From positions 120,761 through 184,760 of the forward strand of contig NZ_PDYY01000007.1 of NCBI RefSeq assembly GCF_002743255.1: a stretch of 64,000 nt of DNA, read 5' to 3'. The position numbers and the translations under genes are program-made. Source of the stretch: Sporosarcina sp. P2 (GTDB taxonomy: Bacteria > Bacillota > Bacilli > Bacillales_A > Planococcaceae). Below, piece after piece: positions 43,326 through 53,206 of this stretch. Below the pieces are notes generated by a model that was given only the letters and a program-made list of their open reading frames with translations, searched no databases and had not been told where the DNA came from. Numbering within the stretch: the stretch's first letter is position 1; every line of letters starts with the position of its first letter.

Positions 43326-43345
43326 TGACAGCGGGGGAAAGTTAA

Positions 43346-45054
43346 ATGAAGTGATCCATTGGGAGAAGGGTTAACGCAGTTATTTTACTAGCAATTTTAC
43401 TGCTTTCAGGCATTTTAAGTGGTCTGAATTATAATGCGACGAAAGACAATTTATTGGAGGCGGCAGAGGCTAAGCTGCGATCTGACTTGATGCTAAGTTT
43501 GGAGTTGTTGGATTCTTCCGTGCCGGGCGAGTGGTCCATTACGAATGGTCCATTACGAATGGTTCATTGCATAAAGGCCAAATGGATATGTACGAGGCAT
43601 AAGCTATTCCTGATCAGTTAGGAGAATTAACGGAAGGTAATACGATGTCCATATTCCAAGGGGATACACGTATTGCGACAAATATTATAGAAAATGGGGA
43701 GCGACGCTTAGGGACACAGATAGCGAAGGAAGTGGGAGATCTCGTACTAGGGAAAAAAGAACGTTTTCTTGGTACCGCAGATGTTCTCGGCAAGTCATTT
43801 CAAGCAGCTTATAATCCGATTCTAGATAAAGACGGAGAAGTGATCGGGATTATCGCAGTAGCGGTTCCTACAGCGCCTTATATAAAAATCGCGACGTCTT
43901 CTGCCATACAGACCATCGTTATTTCGCTTGGACTTGCGTTGCTTATTATTCTAAGCGCGAGCTTTTTCATCCAGCGTATGCTGGTTAGGCCAATCAACCG
44001 GTTGCGTGATAATGCGAACGAATTGTCCCATTTGAATTTGAACGTCGAGCTTTACGAAGCGAAAGGAACGGACGAAATTGCTGAATTATCCGTTGCTTTT
44101 CGGGATATGAAAGAGCAGTTAACCGCAACGATGCAAAACGTTGCGCGTAATGCCAATAAAATTGCTCATTCATCCGTCGCATTAGCGGAATCATCCCAGC
44201 AGACGAATGAAACCGCTAGCCAAATCGCTTCTACGATGAATGAAATCGCATCAGGTGTGACGAATCAATCTGAACAAGCGGAACGAATCGCAGGTATGAT
44301 GCGTGATACGATCTTAAAAGTAGTAGGAAATGTAGATAATGTCGAACAGAGTTTATTGAATGCACAGGAATCTACAGTTATTGCGCATGTAGGCGAACAG
44401 GCAATTAGCAAAGCGATTGCCCATTTAGGCACGGTAACAGAAACGGTTAGCTATGCAACGGATTCGATTCAAAAATTAGGTATGCGTTCAGAAGAAATCG
44501 GCGGTATTATTACCGTCATTACAGCAATTTCACAACAGACAAATCTTCTCGCGCTAAACGCGGCAATTGAAGCAGCTAGAGCAGGGGAACACGGAAAAGG
44601 ATTTGCTGTCGTTGCAGCAGAAGTTCGCAAACTGGCTGAACAATCAACAGGAGCTGCCCAGCAAATTACCGATCTGATTACGGATATTCAAGCGGAGACA
44701 TCGGTGACTGTGCGAACGATGGAAAGTAATTTAACAGCGGTGGAAGAACAAGGGGTCATTATTAATCAAGGTGGAGAAGCGCTTAAGCATATCGTGGAGA
44801 AAGTTAGCGTGACAGAGTCGAGCATCTTGCATATAAAAGATGCATTTGACGCGGTTCATTCCAATTCACAGAATGTCCAAGATGCTATCCATCATATTTC
44901 CGCAATCATCGAGGAGTCTGCCGCAGCAACAGAGCAAATTGCCGCTTCATCTGAAGAACAATATGCCACAGTAGCTGAAATTGCTGACAATACAACCAGT
45001 TTGGCAGAGGTCGCTGATCATTTACGTGAAGAAGTTAATAAATTTAAAATGTAA
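43346..45054 (+). pseudogene. Methyl-accepting chemotaxis protein, disrupted at the 5' end
   Basis: Starting from the ATG at 43346, the frame reads MK-stop-SIGRRVNAVILLAILL, then a periplasmic sensor. A 14-bp tandem duplication (GGTCCATTACGAAT twice, near 43533-43560) shifts the frame, and a TAA follows near 43602. The rest, from 43645, is open: sensor end, TM helix (about [18 protein letters not shown]), HAMP and a complete methyl-accepting signalling domain with the [20 protein letters not shown] hairpin tip. So sensing is lost, but a truncated cytoplasmic part might still be made. It sits inside the partner-switching cluster, implying that module once responded to this receptor. Confidence 0.85.
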
Positions 45055-45068
45055 TGGGGGGATATAGT

Positions 45069-45455
45069 ATGGAACAGAAAACTGCAACATTGCAAGTAGC
45101 AGAAAAAGATACGTATATGATTATCGAGTTTTCAGGTCATTTGCAATACGGTTTGATAGAAGAGCTAAAAAAACAGTTACAGACGACACCGCTTACAGAA
45201 GGACGGAACTTCATCCTCGATATGAGCAATGTACAAAATATCGACAGTACAGGATTTGGCATGATCGTCAACTTTGCCAAAAAAGTTTCTCAAAAAAATA
45301 AGAAAATCGCCATTATTATCGTAGATAAATTTGTCCGCAGATTATTCTCCATTTCCCAATGCGATAAAATTTTCCCGATTGTCGAAAGCGAAGCGGCAGC
45401 GTTAGGGATTATTAAGCAACCGATTGAGACGGAGTTGTCTATTACGGATTATTGA
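45069..45455 (+). CDS. STAS-domain anti-sigma factor antagonist
   Basis: A 128-residue single STAS domain protein (RsbV/SpoIIAA type). It shows FSGHLQYGLIEELKKQL, FILDMSNVQNIDSTGFGMIVNFAKK with the phosphorylatable Ser in D-S-T-G (near 63), and a C-terminal helical part. It is the switch between the upstream kinase and PP2C phosphatase. The output could be a sigma factor or a chemotaxis-linked process; no sigma gene is adjacent. Start ATG 45069 follows ATGGGGGG, with AUG 45054 as an alternative. Confidence 0.85.
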   Translation: MEQKTATLQVAEKDTYMIIEFSGHLQYGLIEELKKQLQTTPLTEGRNFILDMSNVQNIDSTGFGMIVNFAKKVSQKNKKIAIIIVDKFVRRLFSISQCDKIFPIVESEAAALGIIKQPIETELSITDY

Positions 45456-45466
45456 ATGGTAACAGA

Positions 45467-45490
45467 GGTGCTAGGTCTCCACATAATACC
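45467..45490 (+). repeat. REP-like repeat (diverged)
   Basis: GGTGCTAGGTCTCCACATAA then TACCC, 11 nt after the STAS gene. Confidence 0.55.
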
Positions 45491-45503
45491 CCTTGTAAAG
45501 AAG

Positions 45504-45539
45504 AAGCGTCAATTCCAAATTATCGGAGTTGACGCTTTT
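45504..45539 (+). terminator. Terminator, shared family member 3
   Basis: AAGCGTCAATTCC/GGAGTTGACGCTT stem with T run. Almost the same stem as at 30395, again following a REP-like repeat. Confidence 0.85.
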
Positions 45540-45649
45540 GATAATTGACGTATATGGAGGAAGGTTCTAGAACCTAACACGAATCTTTTATGCTATAAAA
45601 ATGTAATATTGTGTTATTATAAGATTATTAATAACTAGAGAAGAGGGAT

Positions 45650-48214
45650 GTGTTGAGATTAAAGGGGAGTATTGTACGTGTGTTTTTGTTTGTATTACTG
45701 GGAATGTTAGGTATTCATCCTGCCACTGGCAATGCAGAAATGCAAGGAGAGACTCATAGTTCTGAGTTATTAGTAGAATATGCAGAAGGCTATCGGTCAT
45801 CTACTATCCATGAAGCGGCACCAGGGGTTGAGAAGCGGGAATACATTACTTCTCAAGTCGAGTTATGGAGTATTAGTGACGAAGTGGATTTAGAAACTCT
45901 TCAACAGCAATTGCTTGAAGAGAAGAGTATTTCACGTGTCGAACCCAACTATGAATACCGTAAACATAGTACTGCGTTAAGTGACACATACTTAAGTCAG
46001 CAATGGTGGATACCGCATGTTAAATCACAGTCTATATGGTCGAATGTCCAGCAACAAAAGAAGAATACAATCGTTGCGGTAGTTGACTCAGGTGTGGATA
46101 GCCGTCATGAAGACTTACAAGGGCGTATTCAATCCGGAGGTTATAACTTTACCGATAACAATACGAATATCACGGATCTGGATGGGCACGGTACACAAGT
46201 AGCGGGAGTAATCGCTGCCACGACTGGAAATAATATAGGCGTTTCTGGAGTGACTGGTCCGTATAATATGAAAATCCTTCCGATAAAAGTGTTTGATAGT
46301 AGAGGCTATACTTCAACAGCCACATTGCTTCTGGCTATGAGTCATGCTATCGATCATCACGTTGATGTTATTAATCTAAGCTTAGGTGGTCCAAACTATT
46401 CCGCTATATTTAATGATTCCATACAGCGTGCCATTCAAGCGGGCATCTCAGTGGTCGCATCGTCAGGAAATGAGGCAGAAGAAGGGAATCCTATTTCTTA
46501 CCCAGCTTCTTACTCTAATGTAATTTCTGTGGGTGCTGTAGATCGTCAAAATAACCGTGCGTATTTTTCCAATTACAATGACTACGTCAGCTTGGTCGCG
46601 CCGGGAATGGACATCTTCACTACCAGTAATTACAATAGCTATAAATCGGTGAATGGCACTTCATTTTCGTCACCTATTGTGGCGGGGGCAGCAGCGTTAG
46701 TGAAATCGATCCGTCCGGAAGCCACTCCATCGCAAATCAAAAAAATGTTGGAGGATACAGCGACTGACTTAGGGTCGATTGGCATAGATAGATATTATGG
46801 AAGAGGCGTGTTGAATTTAGAAAAACTGAATTCAGAACTAGCCGCATCTAATCCAACTGTTCCCGTACGTGGAGTTACATTGAATACGAATGCACTGACG
46901 ATTAATCTGGATAAAAAAATGAATTCTACGAGTGTCATGTCAACTGACGCGATCGAGTTGGAGAAAAAGCATGTGGAGGCTGCGGTTGATTATGAGCGCG
47001 AACCTAATAACACGTTTGCTACTGCTAATCGATTGAATCCAGGAACAGGAATGGCAGGGGCTATCACGGATTATTATTATGATCTTGATCATTATTCGTT
47101 TACTGTTGACAAACCAGGAAGATTTTCTTTACTTGCAAGTTGGTTGGAATCAAAATACGTCAGCCACTTAGATAATCAATATTTACGGGTAGCTATTTAC
47201 AATAGCCAGCAAAAAATAATAGGTGTAGCGAACTTGGAGAGGTTATCAGACGGTACACGTGCGTTGTACTATTCAGATCAGTTAGAGAAGGGCACGTATT
47301 ATCTTGTAGCTTTTCAAGGCTCATCCTATAAATACTTGTTTACAAATGAGCGATATCTAATTTCTACATTATTTACACCAGACCAACCGGTTGAACCCAT
47401 AGCGAAGCCGGAATTCCTATTCGATAATGCGTTTATGACAATAGGACAATCTCGGTCCTTTGTGAAAAATGTGGAGGCTTCCGCAAAATTGACTTCTTCT
47501 GTTCCGCAAGTTGCGACTATTGATTCCAGCGGCTTAGTACGTGCGTTGAGTCGTGGGGTGACGACAATTCGTTACAACAGTGAAGTGGCGGTCAAAGAAG
47601 CGAAAGTGAAAGTAACAGGTGCGAACAGTTCGAATTCAGTTGCATTATTTGAAAATGTTCTTCCTACTAATGCAACTAATCAATCGGTCACGTGGACCTC
47701 ATCGAATCAAGCGGTTGCTGAAGTGGACGAGTATGGCATCATAACAGGGAAAAAGTCAGGTGTAGCCGTTATTTCAGTTACAACGAATGACGGAAGCTTC
47801 ACTGCCAACACAACTGTTACTGTAGTAGGCGGAGAGGTACAGCCTGAATTCAAAGGTGACTTCCCCGAAATGGAAGTGCCACCTACAAAAGTATTTACTG
47901 TAACATTTTCTAAAGATTTGCAGATAGGCAAAGATTATAGTGAAGACATACTAATTTCACGTTCCGAAAATGGAAGCAATGTTGTAAAAAAATTCACTGC
48001 TAAAGTGGATCCGACATCGCCTAACAAGCTGTTGATTACACCTACTTCTGCATGGGATGAAGGGGTTCATTATTTGACCATAAAACAGAATCTGCAAAAC
48101 AACAAACTAGTTTCATTAGGCAAAAATATTCGTATGAAGTTTGATGTGGTGTCTAGTGTTTCAACATTAGAGGCACCTGATGAGTATGTACGTGTGTTGG
48201 AGGAAGTGCGTTGA
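45650..48214 (+). CDS. Secreted S8 serine protease with Ig-like domains
   Basis: An 854-residue exoprotease. A signal peptide (LRLKGSIVRVFLFVLLGMLG) is followed by an I9-like propeptide (about 30-95). The S8 domain (105-395) has Asp146 (VVDSGVDSRH), His180 (DGHGTQVAG) and Ser338 (NGTSFSSPIVAG). Then comes a pre-peptidase PPC-type domain (EREPNNTFATANRLN) and a BIG2-like domain near 660-725 (WTSSNQAVAEVDEYGIITG). A further Ig-like domain (about 735-835) ends the protein. It should be secreted and self-activated. The start is GTG with an AGAGGG RBS. Confidence 0.9.
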   Translation: MLRLKGSIVRVFLFVLLGMLGIHPATGNAEMQGETHSSELLVEYAEGYRSSTIHEAAPGVEKREYITSQVELWSISDEVDLETLQQQLLEEKSISRVEPNYEYRKHSTALSDTYLSQQWWIPHVKSQSIWSNVQQQKKNTIVAVVDSGVDSRHEDLQGRIQSGGYNFTDNNTNITDLDGHGTQVAGVIAATTGNNIGVSGVTGPYNMKILPIKVFDSRGYTSTATLLLAMSHAIDHHVDVINLSLGGPNYSAIFNDSIQRAIQAGISVVASSGNEAEEGNPISYPASYSNVISVGAVDRQNNRAYFSNYNDYVSLVAPGMDIFTTSNYNSYKSVNGTSFSSPIVAGAAALVKSIRPEATPSQIKKMLEDTATDLGSIGIDRYYGRGVLNLEKLNSELAASNPTVPVRGVTLNTNALTINLDKKMNSTSVMSTDAIELEKKHVEAAVDYEREPNNTFATANRLNPGTGMAGAITDYYYDLDHYSFTVDKPGRFSLLASWLESKYVSHLDNQYLRVAIYNSQQKIIGVANLERLSDGTRALYYSDQLEKGTYYLVAFQGSSYKYLFTNERYLISTLFTPDQPVEPIAKPEFLFDNAFMTIGQSRSFVKNVEASAKLTSSVPQVATIDSSGLVRALSRGVTTIRYNSEVAVKEAKVKVTGANSSNSVALFENVLPTNATNQSVTWTSSNQAVAEVDEYGIITGKKSGVAVISVTTNDGSFTANTTVTVVGGEVQPEFKGDFPEMEVPPTKVFTVTFSKDLQIGKDYSEDILISRSENGSNVVKKFTAKVDPTSPNKLLITPTSAWDEGVHYLTIKQNLQNNKLVSLGKNIRMKFDVVSSVSTLEAPDEYVRVLEEVR

Positions 48215-48456
48215 GGGCAACGGGTTCTGTACAATATAGGTACCGGTTTATCCTCTAATTAGAGGTTATACTAATTTCCGGGCGTGACGGAGAGAAGAGT
48301 CTTTTGACCGGGTAACTAGTCAGGATACTCTTTATCTCAATTTTCCATCCGTTTAATCAAATATTTAACTGTTGGTCTTTACGATAGTGATGGGATACTG
48401 GTGAAGCAACAGTATAAGATGTAAAAATGAGAGTGGTAGAAAGAGGAGAAGAGATT
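48215..48456. other. Gene-free leader between protease and excalibur genes
   Basis: No gene seen. No clear terminator follows the protease; the excalibur RBS (AGAGGAGAAGAG) lies at the right end. Confidence 0.3.
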
Positions 48457-48720
48457 ATGATTAAATTTACGAAGAGAGTTTTACCGGCACTATTAGCATG
48501 CAGTATGGTTTTACTACCGGTCCAATCAACCGAAGCGGCAGCAGCGAAGTTTAAGAATTGTACGGAGTTGAATAAAACATATCCTGGCGGCGTTGCAAAG
48601 AATGCTAGTGTGAAAAATAAAGGTGGTAAGACCAAACTGAAGCCTACTGTAGCGGCTAGTATATATAACTCACACACAAAACTTGATCGAGATAAAGATG
48701 GTATTGCTTGCGAGAGATAA
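48457..48720 (+). CDS. Secreted excalibur-domain calcium-binding protein
   Basis: An 87-residue exported protein. A signal peptide (MIKFTKRVLPALLACSMVLLP, cleavage near TEA-AA) is followed by a single excalibur domain. FKNCTELNKTYPGGVAKN opens it and LDRDKDGIACE closes it, with the DRDKDGIACE EF-hand-like loop that binds calcium and two cysteines that can bridge. Such proteins are cell-surface or secreted calcium binders, often near exonucleases or proteases; here an S8 protease precedes it. ATG 48457 was preferred over 48427 since AGAGGAGAAGAG lies just upstream. Confidence 0.85.
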   Translation: MIKFTKRVLPALLACSMVLLPVQSTEAAAAKFKNCTELNKTYPGGVAKNASVKNKGGKTKLKPTVAASIYNSHTKLDRDKDGIACER

Positions 48721-48854
48721 GGCAGAATAGTTACTAGCATACTATCGTTTGGATAGTAGATCTGTAGGGAAATGTCAAAGAAAGTAACAGATCATCGCGT
48801 AGTTATCTGATTTTTGATTTCCAAAGTGAATCGTCTATAGTGTCATCTAGACGA

Positions 48855-48875
48855 GATACCGGTCTCTATATAATT
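48855..48875 (+). repeat. Decayed REP-like repeat
   Basis: GATACCGGTCTCTATATAATT, a recognisable but strongly mutated version of the core. Confidence 0.3.
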
Positions 48876-48876
48876 A

Positions 48877-48915
48877 AAAGGTTTTCTGATCATGGATATA
48901 ATCAGAAAACCTTTT
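48877..48915. terminator. Bidirectional terminator
   Basis: AAAAGGTTTTCTGAT/ATCAGAAAACCTTTT with an 8-nt loop and T runs both ways, between convergent genes. Confidence 0.85.
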
Positions 48916-48966
48916 TCAGTTTTATAATAGCTACTTGTTCTCAACATAATTATCACGATAGATTAA

Positions 48967-50349
48967 TTAGTCGTTGGCAGCCGGAAGAGTGAACGTTTGG
49001 TTCGGGTAAATCAAATCGGGATGTGCAATTTGAACTTTGTTTGCATCGTACACTTCTTGAACTTGCCGTGAAATTGCTATGTTCGTCTGCAAATTAGGAT
49101 AGTGGATTTTGACGATTGTCCACAAATTGTCGCCTCGTTTTACAGTATAAGCTAACGGGTTTTGTTGTTGGGATTCTTCACTTGAAGTTGAAGTTTGTTT
49201 ATCGCGATTGTTTACAAGTTCCGTCGTTATACTGAGACCACGACCTGAATCGATACTGCTATCACCGAATGTATAGATCGTTGAATACTTGGACAGGATG
49301 GTGCCATCTGCAAGTGCTTCGGCAAATGGGTTGGGTTCTCCGTTGTAGATGTTCTTGAACTGGCCGTCTTCGGTTTCTATATCTTTATTTAGTAGATAGG
49401 CTGCCATGTGGCGGTGCGTTTTGTTGCTTACATGATATTCGTCATACAAGTAAAAATCATTTGGCTCAAATCCTGCAGTTTCGGGCGTGTAGTATTTGCT
49501 ATCGGTAGAGTAGAGACCATAGCCACCGTATGTTTCCTCATTTTCTGTAGTCGGGAAAACATCGCTGTTATCTTCAGAAGCCACTGCATAGCCGTATGCT
49601 GGTACCCAGTCGGAAATTAAATAGAATCCCATACTTTTGTAGCCGAATTTTTCGAAACCTTGTTCGTCAATGTTTTCTTTGAGCTGCTGATTATGTCCAT
49701 ATAGAACATGGACATCGTCTGGCGTAGAATCCAGCGCCAAGTAGTCATTGATCTTTTGGACAGTTTGCTGATTTCTTATGTCTTCAAATTCAGTCAACCC
49801 TTTACGGTCATCTTCATAGCGGTTCGGCAGTAGTATGTATTTCGCACCGCCTTCTAGTAGATTTTGTACCATCTTCAAGTAAAAGTCACTGGCAAGTTCG
49901 GCGGTGCGATCTACGCCAAGATCTTCAACTGCATAGCCATCATTTCCACCTACGCTTATGATATACAGAGCGTCTGGATCGATTTTCCCGTTATGTTCTG
50001 CGAGGAACGTCTTCACTTGCTGATCCGCGCTCCAGCCTTTTAGGAAAGTGGAATAGTTGGAACGTTCATCTTCGCTGCCTTCTGTTCCAAATAGAACGCC
50101 TGAAAAAGCACCGCCAACTGCATAGTTTGTCAAGTTGTCATAATCTCCGGTCAATGCCTTTGCCAGATATTCGGGAAAGACACGCCCGTTAGAGTAGCGG
50201 CCTTTATAATAGTAATCGCTTTCCGCTTTTACATAGATGCCGTCTTCCGGGTCATACCCTTCCGCCGGTTGTGCCGCGAATCCTGTTGTAGCAACCGCTA
50301 CACTTAAAAAGAATGCAAAAAGTAGTGCTACCCATGATTTGATTTTCAT
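48967..50349 (-). CDS. Secreted SGNH/GDSL hydrolase with C-terminal LysM, permuted block order
   Basis: A 460-residue secreted esterase/lipase-like protein. A signal peptide (MKIKSWVALLFAFFLSVAVA) ends near AA-QPA. GRYSNG (50-55) and NYAVGGAFSG (block II), VGGND (block III, 134-137) and the DEYHVSNKTHRH region (about 303-315, block V) are present in order. The catalytic FGDSSIDSG block I lies after them at about 361-369 instead of at the N-terminus. A LysM cell-wall-binding domain (about 410-458, VKRGDNLWTIVKIHYP) ends the protein. ATG 50349 has GGGGGATTC just upstream; a longer upstream frame is unlikely. It probably acts on wall-associated or extracellular esters. Confidence 0.8.
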   Translation of the reverse strand: MKIKSWVALLFAFFLSVAVATTGFAAQPAEGYDPEDGIYVKAESDYYYKGRYSNGRVFPEYLAKALTGDYDNLTNYAVGGAFSGVLFGTEGSEDERSNYSTFLKGWSADQQVKTFLAEHNGKIDPDALYIISVGGNDGYAVEDLGVDRTAELASDFYLKMVQNLLEGGAKYILLPNRYEDDRKGLTEFEDIRNQQTVQKINDYLALDSTPDDVHVLYGHNQQLKENIDEQGFEKFGYKSMGFYLISDWVPAYGYAVASEDNSDVFPTTENEETYGGYGLYSTDSKYYTPETAGFEPNDFYLYDEYHVSNKTHRHMAAYLLNKDIETEDGQFKNIYNGEPNPFAEALADGTILSKYSTIYTFGDSSIDSGRGLSITTELVNNRDKQTSTSSEESQQQNPLAYTVKRGDNLWTIVKIHYPNLQTNIAISRQVQEVYDANKVQIAHPDLIYPNQTFTLPAAND

Positions 50350-50632
50350 TGAATCCCCCTGTCTGATAGTAAGAATCGTGATACGTTGTGTGTACGAAAG
50401 AGTTTTCTGACTTTTTCGTACTAGAATAATATACACGAATACTGAAAAGTCTGCAAATTTTAAAATCAGTTTCAAGTCTCAACATAATTAAAGAAACGGA
50501 AAATGCAGGATACATAGTGCGGATTGGTTCGCTTAAATAGGAAAATTTAAAGAAATTTAAGATAGTTATTCCTGATACGTACGCACAAGACAAAAGGACG
50601 TTGACATCATTCATTTCGTTATATGTATAAAC
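50350..50632. other. Gene-free stretch
   Basis: Upstream region of the SGNH gene; no gene seen. A decayed REP-like sequence (AAGTCTCAACATAATT) is near 50475. Confidence 0.3.
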
Positions 50633-50657
50633 AACCGCCACTATTAAAGTGACGGTT
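50633..50657 (-). terminator. Terminator of the small membrane protein gene
   Basis: AACCGCCACT/AGTGACGGTT stem with a short loop and T-rich tail on the minus strand. Confidence 0.7.
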
Positions 50658-50663
50658 ATTTTC

Positions 50664-50894
50664 TTATTTGTGTTTACGAATATGAAACAGCCGGGAAAGG
50701 CCTTTCAAAATGATCGCCAAGGCGAACAAGACGATACTGATCACCAAAATCACAGCAAGAGCAAATAGCAATAAGCTTCCAGCGAGAGTTGCCAATAGGC
50801 CCGGAACGATCAAAAATAAGCCGAGCAAAGCATATCCGGCTAAAATCCCGAAGAAGAAAAGCCATTCATTGCTTAGTTTTGCACATTTCGACAT
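50664..50894 (-). CDS. Small two-helix membrane protein
   Basis: A 76-residue protein with two long hydrophobic segments (EWLFFFGILAGYALLGLFLIV and the LLFALAVILVISIVLFALAII region) and a short basic tail (FHIRKHK). No family recognised. The ATG at 50894 is preceded by an excellent AAGGAGGTG, so it is a genuine gene rather than a chance frame. It has its own terminator and a strong upstream hairpin. Confidence 0.65.
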   Translation of the reverse strand: MSKCAKLSNEWLFFFGILAGYALLGLFLIVPGLLATLAGSLLLFALAVILVISIVLFALAIILKGLSRLFHIRKHK

Positions 50895-51023
50895 ATATTT
50901 CACCTCCTTGCTGTACTATATGTCGCGTTCAGCAAGGCGATGTAATGCAATACACTCGGTTTGCGATAATAAAAGAGTATTTATCTACAAAACATGCGAT
51001 TCTACCAACTACATCATTAAAAA

Positions 51024-51063
51024 AACGAGGCTTCCCATCGATAAACCGATAGGAAGCCTCGTT
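51024..51063. terminator. Terminator downstream of adhP
   Basis: AACGAGGCTTCC/GGAAGCCTCGTT with inner ATCG/CGAT. It serves the minus-strand adhP gene. Confidence 0.75.
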
Positions 51064-51103
51064 GTGATGCTCTCGATATGCGATTATGTGGTGCCGACTC
51101 TAC

Positions 51104-52177
51104 TTACATTCTATCAAACGTCAACACAATACGGCCATTGATTTGACCTTTTTCCATCTTTTCAAGAATTGCATTCACATCGGAAAGGGGAGCCGTTTCA
51201 ATCTGTGCTTTCACTTTTCCTCGTGCCGCAAAGTCAAGCGCTTCTTTCATGTCGATTCGTGTACCCACGATGGAACCTTTTACTGTGATTCCGTTTAACA
51301 CGGTGTTGAAAATAGGGATCGGTAAATCTTCGTGTGGCAATCCGACCGCAACCAATGTGCCGCCACGTTTGACGGAACGATACGCTTGCTCGAAAGGTAC
51401 TTGTGCTACAGCTACACTAATAGCCGCCTGTACGCCACCGATTTGTTGTTGGATGGCTTCGGCAGGATCTTCCTTTTTGCCGTTCACTGTTATGTCAGCT
51501 CCGAGTTTCTTCGCGAGCTCTAACTTTTCATCCGCAATATCTACCGCCACTACATTGAATCCCATAGCTTTCGCATACTGTAGCGCTACGTGGCCCAATC
51601 CGCCGATGCCGTAAATCGCGACCCAGTCTCCTGGTTTTGCACCAGATACTTTCAACGCTTTGTATGTTGTCACTCCTGCGCAGAGGATGGGTGCGGCTTC
51701 AACAGAGCTGAGGTTTTCTGGAATTTTCGCGACATAATCCGCTGCTGCGAGGCAATACTCCGCGTATCCACCGTCCACTGAATAGCCACCGTTTTCTTGA
51801 TTGTGGCACAGAGTTTCTTTCCCTTGTAGACAATAATCACATTCACCGCATGCAGAGTAGAGCCAAGGTATACCGACACGATCTCCGACTTTAACAGCCG
51901 TGACGTTCGGTCCAATAGCGTCAACAATTCCTACACCTTCATGACCTGGAATGAGAGGAAGTTTCGGTTTGACAGGCCAGTCACCGTTGATCGCGTGTAA
52001 GTCTGTATGACAGACGCCGCATGCCTCTAGTTTGACTAGTGCCTGACCGGCTCCAGGTGTTGGTTTTGGTGTGTCTTCAATCTGCAACTTTGTCTGGAAT
52101 TCTTTAACGATCGCTGCTTTCATTGTGGTCTGTTTTGTAGTCCCTCTTGCGTTACTGTTTTGAATTGCTGATTTCAT
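51104..52177 (-). CDS. adhP: Zinc-dependent alcohol dehydrogenase AdhP
   Basis: A 357-residue medium-chain zinc alcohol dehydrogenase. Catalytic zinc ligands are visible in [12 protein letters not shown] (Cys) and IPGHEGVG (His), and structural zinc in [15 protein letters not shown] (four Cys). The Rossmann motif [14 protein letters not shown] follows. It interconverts ethanol or other primary alcohols and aldehydes with NAD(H). An N-terminal extension of about 18 residues precedes the family-typical MKAAIV; the start at 52177 has GGGAGGAATC directly upstream. Downstream of a TetR gene on the same strand. Confidence 0.9.
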   Translation of the reverse strand: MKSAIQNSNARGTTKQTTMKAAIVKEFQTKLQIEDTPKPTPGAGQALVKLEACGVCHTDLHAINGDWPVKPKLPLIPGHEGVGIVDAIGPNVTAVKVGDRVGIPWLYSACGECDYCLQGKETLCHNQENGGYSVDGGYAEYCLAAADYVAKIPENLSSVEAAPILCAGVTTYKALKVSGAKPGDWVAIYGIGGLGHVALQYAKAMGFNVVAVDIADEKLELAKKLGADITVNGKKEDPAEAIQQQIGGVQAAISVAVAQVPFEQAYRSVKRGGTLVAVGLPHEDLPIPIFNTVLNGITVKGSIVGTRIDMKEALDFAARGKVKAQIETAPLSDVNAILEKMEKGQINGRIVLTFDRM

Positions 52178-52266
52178 GAATGATTCCTCCCTTTTCTCTT
52201 ACCGACTATCTATACGTGGGAGGATTACAGATTAGTACACGTTACGTGAAAAATACTACAGTATGT

Positions 52267-52305
52267 AAAACACCTTCTTTCTGTCTTTCAGGAAGAAGGT
52301 GTTTT
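52267..52305. terminator. Terminator between TetR and adhP
   Basis: AAAACACCTTCTT/AAGAAGGTGTTTT stem; T runs on both strands. It would separate TetR from adhP transcripts. Confidence 0.8.
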
Positions 52306-52350
52306 ATATCATCAGAGAACTACATCGTATGGCCACTAGAGGCTAGTACA

Positions 52351-52959
52351 CTATTTAACCTTCAACCCATCCAAAATAGTGGAAGTCATATGGTGAATTT
52401 CTACGACAGGATCCAACCGTTCTCTAAAAATAATCCAATCATAAATCGTCCCACGCATGCAACGTGTGATGAGCATCGATATATAATCAGCCGAAAACTC
52501 TTGTTTAAATTCGTTGCGCTGGATTCCTTCTTCCACATACGAATGAATGATTTGGTAAAGTTGTCGGTTTTGATTAGTTAAATAGTGATCCTCATTCATT
52601 GTTAAGGCTAGTGCGCTTGTGTAAATGGTATGGACAAAGTCTTTTCCCAATACGTCCCGTAAATACGTCATTTGCCCTTTATAAAAAAGAAGGATTTTTT
52701 CTGAAGCGCTTAAATCCGTTGGTATGCTCGGGATAAAGGATAAATAGAATTCATCAATGTCTTTAAATTTTTCCAAGAAAATATCATATTTCGAACTATA
52801 GTGGACATAGAATGCCCCCTTTGACACATTACATGCTTTCGCAATGCTCTCAACGGTTACGTTATCAAAACCCTTCTCATGGAAAAGCTCCAAGCCTTTT
52901 TCAAGGAGGTTTTGTTTAGTTTCTAGCGCTTTTATCTGTCTAGAAGTAAGTTCTGTCAT
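52351..52959 (-). CDS. TetR-family transcriptional regulator
   Basis: A 202-residue TetR-type repressor. The N-terminal HTH (about 10-60) reads LLEKGLELFHEKGFDNVTVESIAKACNVSKGAFYVHYSSKYD, a textbook TetR domain, with a variable ligand-binding helical domain after it. Regulates an unknown target; the adhP gene downstream and the hydroxyacid operon starting at 53207 (divergent) are the nearest candidates. RBS GAGGAGGAATC precedes the ATG. Confidence 0.88.
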   Translation of the reverse strand: MTELTSRQIKALETKQNLLEKGLELFHEKGFDNVTVESIAKACNVSKGAFYVHYSSKYDIFLEKFKDIDEFYLSFIPSIPTDLSASEKILLFYKGQMTYLRDVLGKDFVHTIYTSALALTMNEDHYLTNQNRQLYQIIHSYVEEGIQRNEFKQEFSADYISMLITRCMRGTIYDWIIFRERLDPVVEIHHMTSTILDGLKVK

Positions 52960-53032
52960 ACTCGATTCCTCCTCTACGATGCTTGTTCACTATGTACCAT
53001 GATAGCATATTTTATTAAATTAAATAAATTGG

Positions 53033-53061
53033 TTGACTATTTAGATAATAGTGTTTATTAT
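53033..53061 (+). promoter_or_regulatory. SigA-type promoter of the hydroxyacid/semialdehyde operon
   Basis: TTGACT (53033-53038) and TATTAT (53056-53061) with exact 17-nt spacing. Directly downstream are two TATGTGA direct repeats (near 53075 and 53090), possible operator half-sites for the divergent TetR protein. Confidence 0.55.
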
Positions 53062-53206
53062 TGAGTGACCATAGTATGTGACTACGGTATGTGAAATAAA
53101 TGCGTTCCGATTTTCATTGATTTGTAGGTCGGTAGTTTGGACTTTATTTTTTTGTGACGAATGACAACGCTTTCATTTGGTGAGCAATTAAAAAGGGGGA
53201 GTATGT

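Noticed and set aside
48235..48250. Another REP-like repeat at GGTACCGG
   Set aside because: Only the first few bases match; the ACACAA part is missing.
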